Of a stretch of 64,000 bases of DNA, positions 28,840 through 37,585 are shown one piece after another. Below the pieces are notes generated by a model. The model saw only the letters and a program-made list of their open reading frames with translations, was not told where the DNA came from and ran no database searches. The stretch's first letter is position 1. Every line of letters begins with the position of its first letter. Source of the DNA: Desulfolithobacter dissulfuricans (GTDB lineage: Bacteria > Desulfobacterota > Desulfobulbia > Desulfobulbales > Desulfobulbaceae); the NCBI RefSeq assembly GCF_025998535.1, contig NZ_AP024233.1, forward strand, positions 2,814,001-2,878,000, in the 5' to 3' direction. Both the position numbers and the translations under genes were made by a program.

Positions 28840-30612
28840 ATGAAACCAATTCGAAACCTGCGTCAGTTCCTGGACATCCTCAAACGTGAATCCGAACTCC
28901 TGGTCATTGACACCGAGGTCGATCCCCACCTGGAGATTGCGGAAATCCATCGCCGGGTCATCGCCCGGGGCGGACCGGCCCTGCTGTTCACCAACGTGGT
29001 GAACTCGGCCTTTCCGGTGGTCACCAACCTTTTTGGCACCAGGCGGCGCCTGGAACTGGCCTTTGGTTCCCGGCCGCTGGAGTTTGTCCGGCAACTGGTG
29101 GAACTGGTGGAAAAACTGATGCCGCCCAGACTCTCCACCCTGTGGGAGGCCCGGCCGCTTTTCAACCAGGCCCTGAAGGTCGGGCTCAAGAACTGCCGCT
29201 CGGGTCCCATTCTCGAAAACTGCCAGGAGCCGGCCCGGCTGACCAGCCTGCCCATGCTGACCTCCTGGCATTCAGACGGCGGGGCCTTTGTCACCCTGCC
29301 GCTGGTCTACACCGAACATCCTGAAGGCCGGGGCCACAATCTGGGCATGTACCGGATCCAGCGCTACGACGACACCACCACCGGTATCCACTGGCAGATC
29401 CACAAGGGAGGCGGCTACCATTATTTTGAAGCCGAACAACGCAACCAGCCCCTGCCCATGACGCTTTTTATCGGCGGCCCGCCGGCGCTCATGCTGGCCG
29501 CCATCGCTCCGCTGCCCGAGGATATCCCGGAGCTGATGCTCGCCTCGCTCCTCCAGGGTGAGAAACTGCGCATGACCCCGGATCCCCGGGGTGGTCACCG
29601 ACTGGTGGCTGAGGTGGAGTTTGCCGTCAAGGGCGTGGTGCCGCCGAAAACCCGTCGTCCCGAGGGACCCTTTGGCGACCATTACGGCTACAACTCCCTC
29701 CAGCACGACTATCCTGTCTTTCAGACCACCCACCTCTATCACCGCAACAACGCTATCTACCCGGCCACAGTAGTAGGGCGGCCCAGGCAGGAGGACTACT
29801 TCATCGGCGACTTCCTCCAGGACCTGCTCTCCCCCCTGTTTCCCCTGGTCATGAACGGGGTCCGTCAACTCAAGACCTTTGGCGAGACCGGATTCCACTG
29901 CCTGGCTGCGGCCCGGGTGGCCAACCGCTATCCGCGGGAGGCCTTTGCGGCCGGCCTTCGGGTCCTTGGCGAAGGCCAGCTCTCGCTGACCAAATTTCTC
30001 CTGGTTACGGATGGCGACCTGGACGTGGCTGATTTTCCGAAGCTCTGGACCCATATCCTGGAGCGGATCCAATGGGACCAGGACCTCTTTATCTTTGCCA
30101 ATGTCTCCCAGGATACCCTGGACTACACCGGCCCGTCGGTCAACAAGGGCTCCAAGGCCATGATGATGGGCCTGGGGAAGGAAAAAAAGCGGGAACTGCA
30201 GCAGGATTTTTTCGGAACCCTGCCAGAGGGGTGCTCCCGGCCCAAGGTCTTCCTGCCCGGCACCCTGGTCGTCCAGGGGTTGTCCTACGAGGAGCGGCCC
30301 GAACTCGGCAGCCAGCTGGCTTCCTGGGAAGGAGCCCAGCAAATGGAGGTGATCGTTCTGGTGGATTCCACCGACGAGGCCACCTGCAGCCTGCAGGAGT
30401 TTCTCTGGACCTTCTTCACCCGCTTCGAACCGGCAGCCGACATCCATGGCGCCGGCCAGTCGGTACGCCGTTTCCACGTCGGCCTGAAATCACCGGTGGT
30501 CTTCGACTGTCGGATGAAACCCTGGTACACCGAAGTGCTGGAAGTGGATCCGGAAACCAAGGCCCGGGTCGATGCCAGGATCGGCTCCATGATTCCAGCC
30601 CGCTGGCGTTAG
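28840..30612 (+). CDS. UbiD-family decarboxylase
   Basis: The 590-residue protein has the UbiD fold: N-terminal 'RNLRQFLDILKRESELLVID', the prenylated-FMN region with 'NLGMYRIQRYDDTTTGIHWQ', 'EAEQRNQPLPMTLFIGGPPA', 'RPEGPFGDHYGYNS', and the C-terminal 'DFPKLWTHILERIQWDQD'. It should decarboxylate an aromatic acid with prenyl-FMN. In Desulfobacterota some paralogues act in the futalosine menaquinone route, others in aromatics use; the sequence does not decide. About 100 residues longer than E. coli UbiD. No ubiX neighbour is seen. Confidence 0.85.
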   Translation: MKPIRNLRQFLDILKRESELLVIDTEVDPHLEIAEIHRRVIARGGPALLFTNVVNSAFPVVTNLFGTRRRLELAFGSRPLEFVRQLVELVEKLMPPRLSTLWEARPLFNQALKVGLKNCRSGPILENCQEPARLTSLPMLTSWHSDGGAFVTLPLVYTEHPEGRGHNLGMYRIQRYDDTTTGIHWQIHKGGGYHYFEAEQRNQPLPMTLFIGGPPALMLAAIAPLPEDIPELMLASLLQGEKLRMTPDPRGGHRLVAEVEFAVKGVVPPKTRRPEGPFGDHYGYNSLQHDYPVFQTTHLYHRNNAIYPATVVGRPRQEDYFIGDFLQDLLSPLFPLVMNGVRQLKTFGETGFHCLAAARVANRYPREAFAAGLRVLGEGQLSLTKFLLVTDGDLDVADFPKLWTHILERIQWDQDLFIFANVSQDTLDYTGPSVNKGSKAMMMGLGKEKKRELQQDFFGTLPEGCSRPKVFLPGTLVVQGLSYEERPELGSQLASWEGAQQMEVIVLVDSTDEATCSLQEFLWTFFTRFEPAADIHGAGQSVRRFHVGLKSPVVFDCRMKPWYTEVLEVDPETKARVDARIGSMIPARWR

Positions 30613-30667
30613 ACGACCATGGCGCACCATCCTGAACACACATCCTGCCCGCAGACGACCAGGACCA

Positions 30668-31414
30668 GTGGCTGAAGAACGGTTACAGAAAATTCTCGCC
30701 CGGGCTGGAGTGGCCTCCCGACGGAAGGCCGAAGAGCTGATCCGACAGGGACGCATTCAGGTTGACGGAAAAACAGTCACCGAGCTGGGCCGGAAATTCG
30801 ATCCGGCCCGGGTGTGGATCACCTTCGACGGGAGGCCGGTGGCAGAGGAAAAGCCGGTCTACATCCTGCTCAACAAACCCCGCGGTTATGTGACCACCCT
30901 CTCCGATCCCCAGGGCCGTCCCATTGTCACCGATCTCCTGCACGGTGTTTCCCAGCGGCTCTTTCCGGTGGGGAGGCTTGATCTGGATACCGAGGGGGCC
31001 CTGCTGCTCACCAATGACGGTCAGCTTGGCAACTATATCCTCCACCCCCGCTTTGAGGTGAACAAAACCTACGAGGCCACTGTCCGGGGGGTCCCTGGTC
31101 TGGAGAAACTGCGCCGCCTGGAACAGGGACTGCTCATCGATGGCCGAAAGACCTGGCCGGCCAGGGCAAGAATTCTTGCCCGGAAACAGGACAGGACCAC
31201 CATCGAGATAATTATTCACGAGGGGCGAAAGCACCAGGTACGGAAAATGTTCCAGGCCATCGGTCATCCGGTGCTCCACCTCAGGCGGACAGCCTATGGC
31301 CGCCTTAAACTTGGCTCCCTGGCGGTGGGAAAATACCGATACCTGAGTACAAAAGACCTGAAAAAAATATTTTCCGGAAAAATTCCCTTTACAATCAAAA
31401 ACCTACCTGCTTAA
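30668..31414 (+). CDS. rluB: 23S/16S rRNA pseudouridine synthase, RsuA/RluB family
   Basis: The 248 residues begin with an S4 RNA-binding domain ('RLQKILARAGVASRRKAEEL', about 3-50). The catalytic domain has 'GRLDLDTEGALLLTNDG', with the active Asp in R-L-D, and 'INEGRKHQVR'-type 'IHEGRKHQVRKMF'. It isomerises a uridine in ribosomal RNA. A GTG at 30668 is the start, as 'AEERLQKIL' is the conserved beginning. RluB is favoured over RluE/RluF by length, but the exact position modified is not certain. Confidence 0.88.
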   Translation: MAEERLQKILARAGVASRRKAEELIRQGRIQVDGKTVTELGRKFDPARVWITFDGRPVAEEKPVYILLNKPRGYVTTLSDPQGRPIVTDLLHGVSQRLFPVGRLDLDTEGALLLTNDGQLGNYILHPRFEVNKTYEATVRGVPGLEKLRRLEQGLLIDGRKTWPARARILARKQDRTTIEIIIHEGRKHQVRKMFQAIGHPVLHLRRTAYGRLKLGSLAVGKYRYLSTKDLKKIFSGKIPFTIKNLPA

Positions 31415-31425
31415 ATTCCTATAGT

Positions 31426-31431
31426 TATAAT
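31426..31431 (+). promoter_or_regulatory. Candidate -10 element of the HU gene
   Basis: A perfect TATAAT follows an AT-rich stretch about 190 bases ahead of the HU start. The -35 is weak. It would give a leader of roughly 185 bases. Confidence 0.3.
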
Positions 31432-31622
31432 CTGATAATCATGCGGGACAGGGGATTACTGCACCGGTACGAGAGACATGGGTTGCTGGTCGGAGCCCAC
31501 ACACCCTGCCAGCGGCGGGAAGAGACGTTCATACAACGGGACCAGATCCCTGGTAAAGATGACGGCCCGGCAGGCGGCCAGGACGAACCACTCATTGCAC
31601 GAGATGCGAAAGGGAGTATACG

Positions 31623-31910
31623 ATGAACAAGTCGGAGCTGATTGAGGCGCTCGCCGAAGAAATCAATCTGCCGATCCGTGAGGCAGCATCCATCACCAAC
31701 ACCATCATCGAGACGATGAGTGAGGCTCTGGCCCGGGGGGAATCCATTGAAATCAGGGGTTTTGGCAGCTTTGTGGTCAAGGAGTATGGCTCCTATACCG
31801 GCCGCAACCCCAAAACCGGCGAGAAGATCAAGGTCGCCCCGAAGAAACTGCCTTTTTTTAAAGTAGGCAAGGATCTCCGCGAAAAGGTCAACCAGAGCCG
31901 CAAAAAATAA
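31623..31910 (+). CDS. hup: HU/IHF-family DNA-binding protein
   Basis: The 95-residue nucleoid protein starts 'MNKSELIEALAEEINLPIRE' and has the family signature 'EIRGFGSFVVKEYGSYTGRN' followed by 'PKTGEKIKVAPKKLPFFKVG'. It bends DNA as a dimer. The arm sequence 'GRNPKTGEKIKV' fits both HU and IHF-type proteins. It is a single-gene unit converging on rimO 18 bases away. Confidence 0.92.
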   Translation: MNKSELIEALAEEINLPIREAASITNTIIETMSEALARGESIEIRGFGSFVVKEYGSYTGRNPKTGEKIKVAPKKLPFFKVGKDLREKVNQSRKK

Positions 31911-31928
31911 TCCGCCCTGTTTTGCGTA

Positions 31929-33278
31929 TCACCGCTGGTCCCCGTCGACAATGATCCCGACCAGGTCATAGGTATGGGCCTCGGTGATGCGTACTGAGAC
32001 AATGGATCCCGGCTCGGCCATGCCATCGGTAATATAGACGCAGCCATCGATATCCGGAGCCTGGAACCGCGTTCTTCCCTCCAGTAGCAGATCACTCTCC
32101 CGACTTACTCCCTCAAGCAGCACTGGTTCCGTCCGGCCCACATACTGGAGCTGACGCCGGGCACTGATCTCCGCCTGTACCGACATCACCCGGTTGTAGC
32201 GCTCCTCCTTGACCTCATCCTCCACCTTGTCCGGCAGCAGATAGGCCGCGCTCCCCTCTTCATCCTGGTACTGAAAGACCCCGACATGATCCAGCTGCCA
32301 GCGGGTAAGGCATTCAACCATCTGCTCCACATCCTCCTCGGTCTCGCCCGGAAAGCCGACCAGCAGGGTGGTGCGGATGGCACACTCGGGAACTATGGTG
32401 CGGATATTGTCGATCAGCGTCTCCAGATCCTCCCGGCTGTGGTGCCGGTTCATAGCCCTAAGGATGCGGTCGCTGACATGCTGAAACGGCACGTCGAGGT
32501 AAGGGACGATCCTGGGTGCATCGGCCATGAGTTCAAGCAGGGACCTGGAGATAGTCGAGGGATAGAGGTAGAGCAACCGCAGCCAGGGAATGGTGGTCCG
32601 GGCGAGCAGCTCGCCCAGGAGCGCTTCCAGATTCTGCCCGCCGGAAAGATCGTTGCCATAGGCGGTCAGGTCCTGGGCGATCAAGGTCAATTCCCGCACT
32701 CCGCCAGCTTCCAGGCGGACTGCCTCCTCGACCAGGTCCTCGATACTCCGACTGCGGAGACCACCACGTATGGAAGGGATCATGCAGTAAGTGCAGCGGT
32801 TGTCACATCCTTCGGTAATTTTGAGCCAGGCACGGAAGGCAGGGGTGGAAAGACGTCGCTCCACCCTGGCATCCATCAGATACTTCGGCGGGCTTTGCAA
32901 CTGCATCCCCCTCTCCCGTTGCCCCTTGAAAAGTCCGCTGACCAGTTCCCCAATGCGCTGGAACCCATCGGTCCCCACGAAGAGGTCCACCTCGGGCAGC
33001 TCGCGCTCAAGTTCCTCTCCATACCGCTGGACCAGGCAGCCGGTCACCACCAGCCGTTTCTCCGGATCCTCTTTCCTGTACCTGGCCAGCTCAAGGATCT
33101 CGTCCACGGCCTCTTCAACGGCCGGGCGAATGAAGCCGCAGGTGTTGACCAGCAGGAGCTCGGCCCGGGCAGGATCCTCGACCACGGAAAATCCCTCTTT
33201 TTCAAGGAGCCCGAGCATCACCTCGGAATCGACCAGGTTCTTGGGACAGCCGAGGCTGACCAGATGCATTGTTTTCAT
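31929..33278 (-). CDS. rimO: Ribosomal protein S12 methylthiotransferase
   Basis: The 449-residue radical-SAM enzyme has the N-terminal MTTase domain ('MHLVSLGCPKNLVDSEVML', 'NTCGFI', 'VTGCLVQRYG', supplying three iron-sulfur cysteines), the radical-SAM motif 'CDNRCTYC' and 'SIRGGLRSRS', and a C-terminal TRAM domain. It adds a methylthio group to an Asp of S12. 'GCPKNLVDSE' marks RimO rather than MiaB. The neighbouring phosphorylase gene starts upstream in the same direction, 13 bases apart. Confidence 0.96.
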   Translation of the reverse strand: MKTMHLVSLGCPKNLVDSEVMLGLLEKEGFSVVEDPARAELLLVNTCGFIRPAVEEAVDEILELARYRKEDPEKRLVVTGCLVQRYGEELERELPEVDLFVGTDGFQRIGELVSGLFKGQRERGMQLQSPPKYLMDARVERRLSTPAFRAWLKITEGCDNRCTYCMIPSIRGGLRSRSIEDLVEEAVRLEAGGVRELTLIAQDLTAYGNDLSGGQNLEALLGELLARTTIPWLRLLYLYPSTISRSLLELMADAPRIVPYLDVPFQHVSDRILRAMNRHHSREDLETLIDNIRTIVPECAIRTTLLVGFPGETEEDVEQMVECLTRWQLDHVGVFQYQDEEGSAAYLLPDKVEDEVKEERYNRVMSVQAEISARRQLQYVGRTEPVLLEGVSRESDLLLEGRTRFQAPDIDGCVYITDGMAEPGSIVSVRITEAHTYDLVGIIVDGDQR

Positions 33279-33291
33279 ACTGTGTACTGTT

Positions 33292-34089
33292 TTATGGTTT
33301 GGTTGGATTCATCGGTACCCCGTGGCCAAGTCCGGAGGCCAACAGGGCCAGCAGGCCGGCGGAGCGCTGTTTGAAATCTCTGGAGACAAAACCGGGCTTC
33401 CAGGGCTCCTGCCAGAGCAGATCAGAGACCAGAAAGACCGCGGCCAGCCGCACGCCACGGAAAGCTGCCACCCGGCAGAGGGCCGAGTACTCCATATCCA
33501 CCACCTTGACACCACTGGCTCCATATCGGCGCACCTTGGCCCGGGTCTCCCGGTAGGGTGCATCGGTGGTCCAGCACCGGCCACCATGCCAGGATTCGTC
33601 GCTGCGGTCAAGCAGGGAGGTCAACTGGAGTCGCAGACCATGATCCGGCCCGGTCTCTCCGGAGAGTGGATAATGGACACTTGTACCCTCTTCGCTGAGA
33701 TGGCCTGTGGGCACCACGATATCACCGACCCCGATCTCCCGGACCAGGGATCCGCACCAGCCATAGAGGATAATGTTCCTGGCTCCGAGACCGATGAGTT
33801 TTTCCAGACACAGCACCGCCATGGGTGCGCCGACCGCCGGTCCGGCCAGGAAGAGACCAGCTTCCTGGCCGGCGTAGAGCCGGGAATGGAAGAGAAAATG
33901 CCGCTTGAGACCAAATTTTGCGGCGAGTTGTTCCAGGGCCCGGGCATCGGTTGGATTGACAGCCAGAATGCCGGTGGGCGGCAGCTTTGGTTCCCCCTTG
34001 AGGCGTTCGGGATTCAGGACACATTCATCCGTCCCGGTCGCCGGCCCCACGCCGTTATCCACCTGCTGTCTCTCTTGTCTCAGGCCCAT
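33292..34089 (-). CDS. Nucleoside phosphorylase family protein
   Basis: The 265 residues contain the PNP/UDP phosphorylase fold: 'LEKLIGLGARNIILYGWCGS', 'VGDIVVPTGHLSEEGTSVHY', and 'VVDMEYSALCRVAAFRGVRL', where the Glu binds the ribose in this family. It would split a nucleoside with phosphate; the base is not clear. The start is unsure: the ATG at 34089 has no good ribosome site, and the frame runs on into the inserted repeat at 34109-34280, which probably brought extra codons. Close linkage with rimO suggests co-transcription. Confidence 0.8.
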   Translation of the reverse strand: MGLRQERQQVDNGVGPATGTDECVLNPERLKGEPKLPPTGILAVNPTDARALEQLAAKFGLKRHFLFHSRLYAGQEAGLFLAGPAVGAPMAVLCLEKLIGLGARNIILYGWCGSLVREIGVGDIVVPTGHLSEEGTSVHYPLSGETGPDHGLRLQLTSLLDRSDESWHGGRCWTTDAPYRETRAKVRRYGASGVKVVDMEYSALCRVAAFRGVRLAAVFLVSDLLWQEPWKPGFVSRDFKQRSAGLLALLASGLGHGVPMNPTKP

Positions 34090-34098
34090 GGCGTTATC

Positions 34099-34290
34099 AT
34101 ACCATATTCTGATTACCATCAATCTTCAGCATTGAAGTCGGTGTCGGTCTCACTTGTTCCACGGGACGCCATAAACCCGTCCCTGGGGGCTTGACTGTGG
34201 CCATCCAGGCCACAGACACCCGTGCAACAAGTGAGGCCGACACCTTCATCCATCGGTGGCTGAATTTCAGTGGTAATCATATACCATATT
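34099..34290. mobile_element. MITE-like element with 10-bp target-site duplication
   Basis: The element spans 34109-34280 (172 bp). Both sides carry the same 10 bases, ATACCATATT, at 34099-34108 and 34281-34290. The ends are inverted copies, CTGATTACCA and TGGTAATCAT (9 of 10 match). Inside, arms at 34140-34165 and 34219-34244 pair over 26 bp with two mismatches, and the centre has a second hairpin, CTGTGGC/GCCACAG. No transposase frame is present. It sits between the atpE terminator and the phosphorylase start. Confidence 0.75.
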
Positions 34291-34292
34291 GC

Positions 34293-34325
34293 AAAAAAAA
34301 TGGGGCTGCAGCAAGCTGCAGCCCC
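34293..34325 (-). terminator. Rho-independent terminator of the F0 operon
   Basis: Arms GGGGCTGCAG (34302-34311) and CTGCAGCCCC (34316-34325) form a 10-bp stem with a 4-base loop, followed leftward by T8 (A8 at 34293-34300). It lies 28 bases past the atpE stop. Confidence 0.92.
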
Positions 34326-34352
34326 ACCGGGTCTTCTCTTGTTCCTGTCGGC

Positions 34353-34613
34353 TTACAGGCCGAGAGCCGCCTTGAACGGGTTGGCGTACAGCAGGATAAA
34401 GGAAATAACCAGACCGTAAATGGCGATGGACTCAACGAGAGCCATACCAAGGATCATGGTGGTGGTGATGGCACCTTTTGCTTCGGGGTTGCGGGCAACA
34501 CCAAGACAGGCACCCTCAACACCGGAACCCATACCGATACCAGCGCCGAGACCGGCAAATCCGATGGCGTGGGCAGCGCCGATACATACCAGGGCGAGAT
34601 GAATCTTATCCAT
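34353..34613 (-). CDS. atpE: F0F1 ATP synthase subunit c
   Basis: The 86-residue hairpin protein has two membrane helices joined by the polar loop 'ARNPEAKG' (Arg41), and the ion-binding Glu61 in 'ALVESIAIYG'. Position 28 is Met where sodium-type c subunits have Gln, so proton use is more likely. Glu33 is one helical turn before the place (37) where most c subunits carry Glu; that place is Leu here. It is the last gene of the atpZ-atpI-atpB-atpE unit and is followed by a strong terminator. Confidence 0.96.
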   Translation of the reverse strand: MDKIHLALVCIGAAHAIGFAGLGAGIGMGSGVEGACLGVARNPEAKGAITTTMILGMALVESIAIYGLVISFILLYANPFKAALGL

Positions 34614-34707
34614 TGTTCAATTCCTCCTTACTACGTTTAACAAAGATGGCCTTCTTCTCCGCGATGAACGGAACTGTAAAAAACTCTAAAAGCTTTCTTC
34701 TCGATAA

Positions 34708-35430
34708 TTAATGGGCGTGTTCCATGGCCTGGGCACAGTAAAGAACCGACAGCAGGGTAAAGACCACGGCCTGGATCAGGGAGACCAGGACACCGAGGCA
34801 CAGAATTGGCAGCGGTGCGAAATAGGCTCCGGCCAGCATGAACAGTACGGCCAGGAGAATCTCCTTGGCCAGGATGTTTCCGAAAAGACGCATGGAGAGT
34901 GAAAGCAGCCGGGCAAAGTTACTGATCACCTCGAGGATGAACATGAACGGGGCCATGACCGGCAAGGGGCCCATGAAGTGTTTGTAGTACTTGATTCCAT
35001 GGTACCGGAATCCCAGGATATGGTGGGTGACCCAGACAATGAGGGTCATTCCCAGGGTGATGTTCAGATTGGAGGTCGGGGACATGAAACCAGGAATCAG
35101 CCCGATCATGTTGGCCACCACGATGTAGAGGAAGAACGTGGCCATCATGGGATAGAGCATCCGGGCGCCGTCACGGCCCAGGTTTTCCTCGAAGAAATCC
35201 ATCAATCCGCCGATGAGCACTTCCCAGAAGTTCTGCCCCTTGCCGGGGATGATCTCCAGTTTGCCCATGGTCAGCCGGGGCACGATGATCCAGAACGCCA
35301 TAACCAGCCAGGTATAGGTCATGTACGGCGCACACAATTTCTCCAGAAGGGTATGGCCTGTTACCGTATGCGGCACCGGTAATCCCAGGTACTGAAGGAT
35401 AACGTTAATAAACAGAATTGGATGTTCCAT
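34708..35430 (-). CDS. atpB: F0F1 ATP synthase subunit a
   Basis: The 240-residue inner-membrane protein has the family features 'NMIGLIPGFMSPTSNLNITL', the essential Arg in 'SLSMRLFGNILAKEILLAVL' and a C-terminal 'LVSLIQAVVFTLLSVLYCAQ'. It forms the ion half-channels next to the c ring. It is 3 bases after atpI and 94 bases before atpE. Confidence 0.97.
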   Translation of the reverse strand: MEHPILFINVILQYLGLPVPHTVTGHTLLEKLCAPYMTYTWLVMAFWIIVPRLTMGKLEIIPGKGQNFWEVLIGGLMDFFEENLGRDGARMLYPMMATFFLYIVVANMIGLIPGFMSPTSNLNITLGMTLIVWVTHHILGFRYHGIKYYKHFMGPLPVMAPFMFILEVISNFARLLSLSMRLFGNILAKEILLAVLFMLAGAYFAPLPILCLGVLVSLIQAVVFTLLSVLYCAQAMEHAH

Positions 35431-35433
35431 AGC

Positions 35434-35898
35434 CTACGCTCCCTTAAAACTTTGTACGGAATATATCATCCTGCCCTTACTCAAGACGACGATGATGACG
35501 CTGAGCATGATGGTGGACAGACCAAGTACCAGGCCGATCATGTTGATGCTGAGCTTGGTGGCCAGCACGAACAGAAGCAGACCCAGCAGGATGAGACGGG
35601 CGTAAAACTTGAGAAAAAAACGGATTTTCTCAATGCGCTTGACCGCCCTCATATCACCACCGGCCATGGCTACCCGGTGGATCAGCTGCTCAATATCCTT
35701 TTTCAGCAGAAAGAAACTGCCATTGGCCAGAACCCCGCCAACCAGCACGGAACGGGCAAAGGGCCAACCGAACAGGTACCAGCCGCCGGCGACAAACACA
35801 ATCAGCACCAGCCAGCTGAACACCTGTATGTAACGCAGCAGGAGAATCCCGGGCTCTACGGTCTTCCGGTCGGTCCCGGTTTCTTCGTGCTCACTCAT
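35434..35898 (-). CDS. atpI: ATP synthase subunit I
   Basis: The 154-residue protein has four predicted membrane helices (about 23-45, 47-65, 95-115, 118-138) and the typical 'LVGGVLANGSFFLLKKD'. Subunit I assists c-ring assembly. Its start overlaps the atpZ stop by ATGA, and its stop is 3 bases from atpB, so the four genes are tightly coupled. Confidence 0.85.
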   Translation of the reverse strand: MSEHEETGTDRKTVEPGILLLRYIQVFSWLVLIVFVAGGWYLFGWPFARSVLVGGVLANGSFFLLKKDIEQLIHRVAMAGGDMRAVKRIEKIRFFLKFYARLILLGLLLFVLATKLSINMIGLVLGLSTIMLSVIIVVLSKGRMIYSVQSFKGA

Positions 35899-36128
35899 TC
35901 TTTATCTTTCGGAATCTGCCGGGTCAGCTCCCAGAGATTCTTGAAACCGGCGGCGATCCCGAACCCCAGAAATATAAATGTCAGATACGGCGATGTTTTA
36001 CCGTCAAATACCCTGTTATCAAGGTACCAGCCGATCCCGAGCCCGATGAATATGGAGAATACAAAGGTCAGACCGACATGACTGTACACAGCCAGCAGCC
36101 TGAACATCTCCCTTCGATCTTCCGACAT
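35895..36128 (-). CDS. atpZ: AtpZ/AtpI family protein
   Basis: The 77-residue protein has two membrane helices around the motif 'IGLGIGWYLDNRVF', seen in AtpZ. Proteins of this kind are thought to carry magnesium or calcium or help F0 assembly. The ATG at 36128 follows AGGAGG. It is the first gene of the F0 operon; the F1 genes are not in this window. Confidence 0.85.
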   Translation of the reverse strand: MSEDRREMFRLLAVYSHVGLTFVFSIFIGLGIGWYLDNRVFDGKTSPYLTFIFLGFGIAAGFKNLWELTRQIPKDKE

Positions 36129-36292
36129 ACAGCCTCCTGTCCGGTGCCCCACGAGACACTGAAGAACACCCTTGCAGGATGGCAGCCCCTGCGCGGCGCA
36201 TGACGAGAGTCTACCTGACTGTCAGCAACAGAACAGGACTCTCATATGGAAGATACAGGTAGCATGAGGCTCCTGCAAACGCAATGATTTTT

Positions 36293-37585
36293 TTACTGTT
36301 CTGCCAATTTTTTGAATGACCATTCAGTCACCTCCAGTGCTTTTTCCAAGTGAGACCGCTCATGTGCACCAGAGATAAATGCCGCTTCAAACTGCGACGG
36401 CGCCAGCCATACACCCCCGGCCAGCATCTGGCGGAAGTGGCGGCCATACATTTCGCTGTCCGCCTTCATGGCCGATTCAAAGTCAGTCACCGGGTCCGGG
36501 GTAAAGAAACAGGTCATCATGGAACCGATCCGGTTGAGAGTGGTCGGGACGGCGGCCCCGGCGGCGATCCCGGCCAGCTCGCCGGCAAACCAGTCGCTCT
36601 TTTCCTCCAGCTCCCGGTAGAAACCCTCCCGGCGAACCACCTTGAGCATGGCCAGTCCCGCTGCCATGGCCAGGGGATTGCCCGACAGAGTCCCGGCCTG
36701 GTACACCGGTCCGTCCGGCGCGATCTGGTCCATGATCTCCCTTTTGCCGCCATAGGCCCCCACCGGCAACCCGCCACCGATGATCTTGCCAAGGCAGGTC
36801 AGATCCGGCATGATGCCGAACCGCTCCTGGGCCCCGCCCAGGGCCAGCCGGAAGCCGGTGATCACCTCGTCGAAAATGAGGACGATCCCCAGCTCGGCGG
36901 TCAGCTCCCGCAGCTTCTTCAAAAAGGCCATCTCCGGCACCACCACCCCCATGTTGCCGGCCACAGGCTCGACGATGACACAGGCGATGTCCAGCTTCTC
37001 GTCCCGCAGGGTCTCTTCCAGGACCTCGACGTTGTTATAGGGAATGGAGAGGGTGTTCTTGACAATATCCTCCGGCACGCCGGGACTGCCGGGAATGCCA
37101 AGGGTGATAACCCCGGAACCGGCCTTGACCAGAAAGGAATCCGCGTGGCCGTGGTAACAGCCGTCGAACTTGACCACCACGTTCCGTCCGGTATAGCCCC
37201 GGGCAAGCCGGACCGCGCTCATGGTGGCCTCGGTGCCGGAATTCACGAACCGGACTTTTTCAAGCGACGGTACCGAGTCGCAGACCATCTCGGCCAGCTC
37301 CACCTCCAGCGGGGTCGGGGCGCCGAAACTGGTTCCGTCCACCGCGGTTTTCTCAATGGCCTCGATAACCTCGGGATGGGCGTGCCCCAGGATCATCGGT
37401 CCCCAGGAACCGACAAAATCGATGAATTCGTTGCCATCCACATCGACAACCACCGCTCCCTTTGCCTTCCGGACAAAGAGCGGATCACAGCCCACCGACT
37501 TACAGGCCCGAACCGGTGAATTAACCCCGCCGGGAATCACCTGGCGGGCCTTTTCAAAAAGCGAAGCGGAAAGATCAGTCTTCAT
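36293..37585 (-). CDS. hemL: Glutamate-1-semialdehyde 2,1-aminomutase
   Basis: The 430-residue PLP enzyme has 'FVNSGTEATMSAVRLARGYT', the PLP Asp in 'VLIFDEVITGFRLALGGAQE' and the Schiff-base Lys in 'CLGKIIGGGLPVGAYGG'. It makes 5-aminolevulinate for haem, sirohaem and cobalamin, and so also feeds sirohaem to DsrAB. AAGGAG precedes the ATG. It is a single-gene unit divergent from trxA. Confidence 0.97.
   Translation of the reverse strand: MKTDLSASLFEKARQVIPGGVNSPVRACKSVGCDPLFVRKAKGAVVVDVDGNEFIDFVGSWGPMILGHAHPEVIEAIEKTAVDGTSFGAPTPLEVELAEMVCDSVPSLEKVRFVNSGTEATMSAVRLARGYTGRNVVVKFDGCYHGHADSFLVKAGSGVITLGIPGSPGVPEDIVKNTLSIPYNNVEVLEETLRDEKLDIACVIVEPVAGNMGVVVPEMAFLKKLRELTAELGIVLIFDEVITGFRLALGGAQERFGIMPDLTCLGKIIGGGLPVGAYGGKREIMDQIAPDGPVYQAGTLSGNPLAMAAGLAMLKVVRREGFYRELEEKSDWFAGELAGIAAGAAVPTTLNRIGSMMTCFFTPDPVTDFESAMKADSEMYGRHFRQMLAGGVWLAPSQFEAAFISGAHERSHLEKALEVTEWSFKKLAEQ

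Noticed and set aside
34353-34613. Sodium-dependent ATP synthase
   Set aside because: The Gln needed in helix 1 of sodium-type subunit c is Met28, so a proton ring is more likely.
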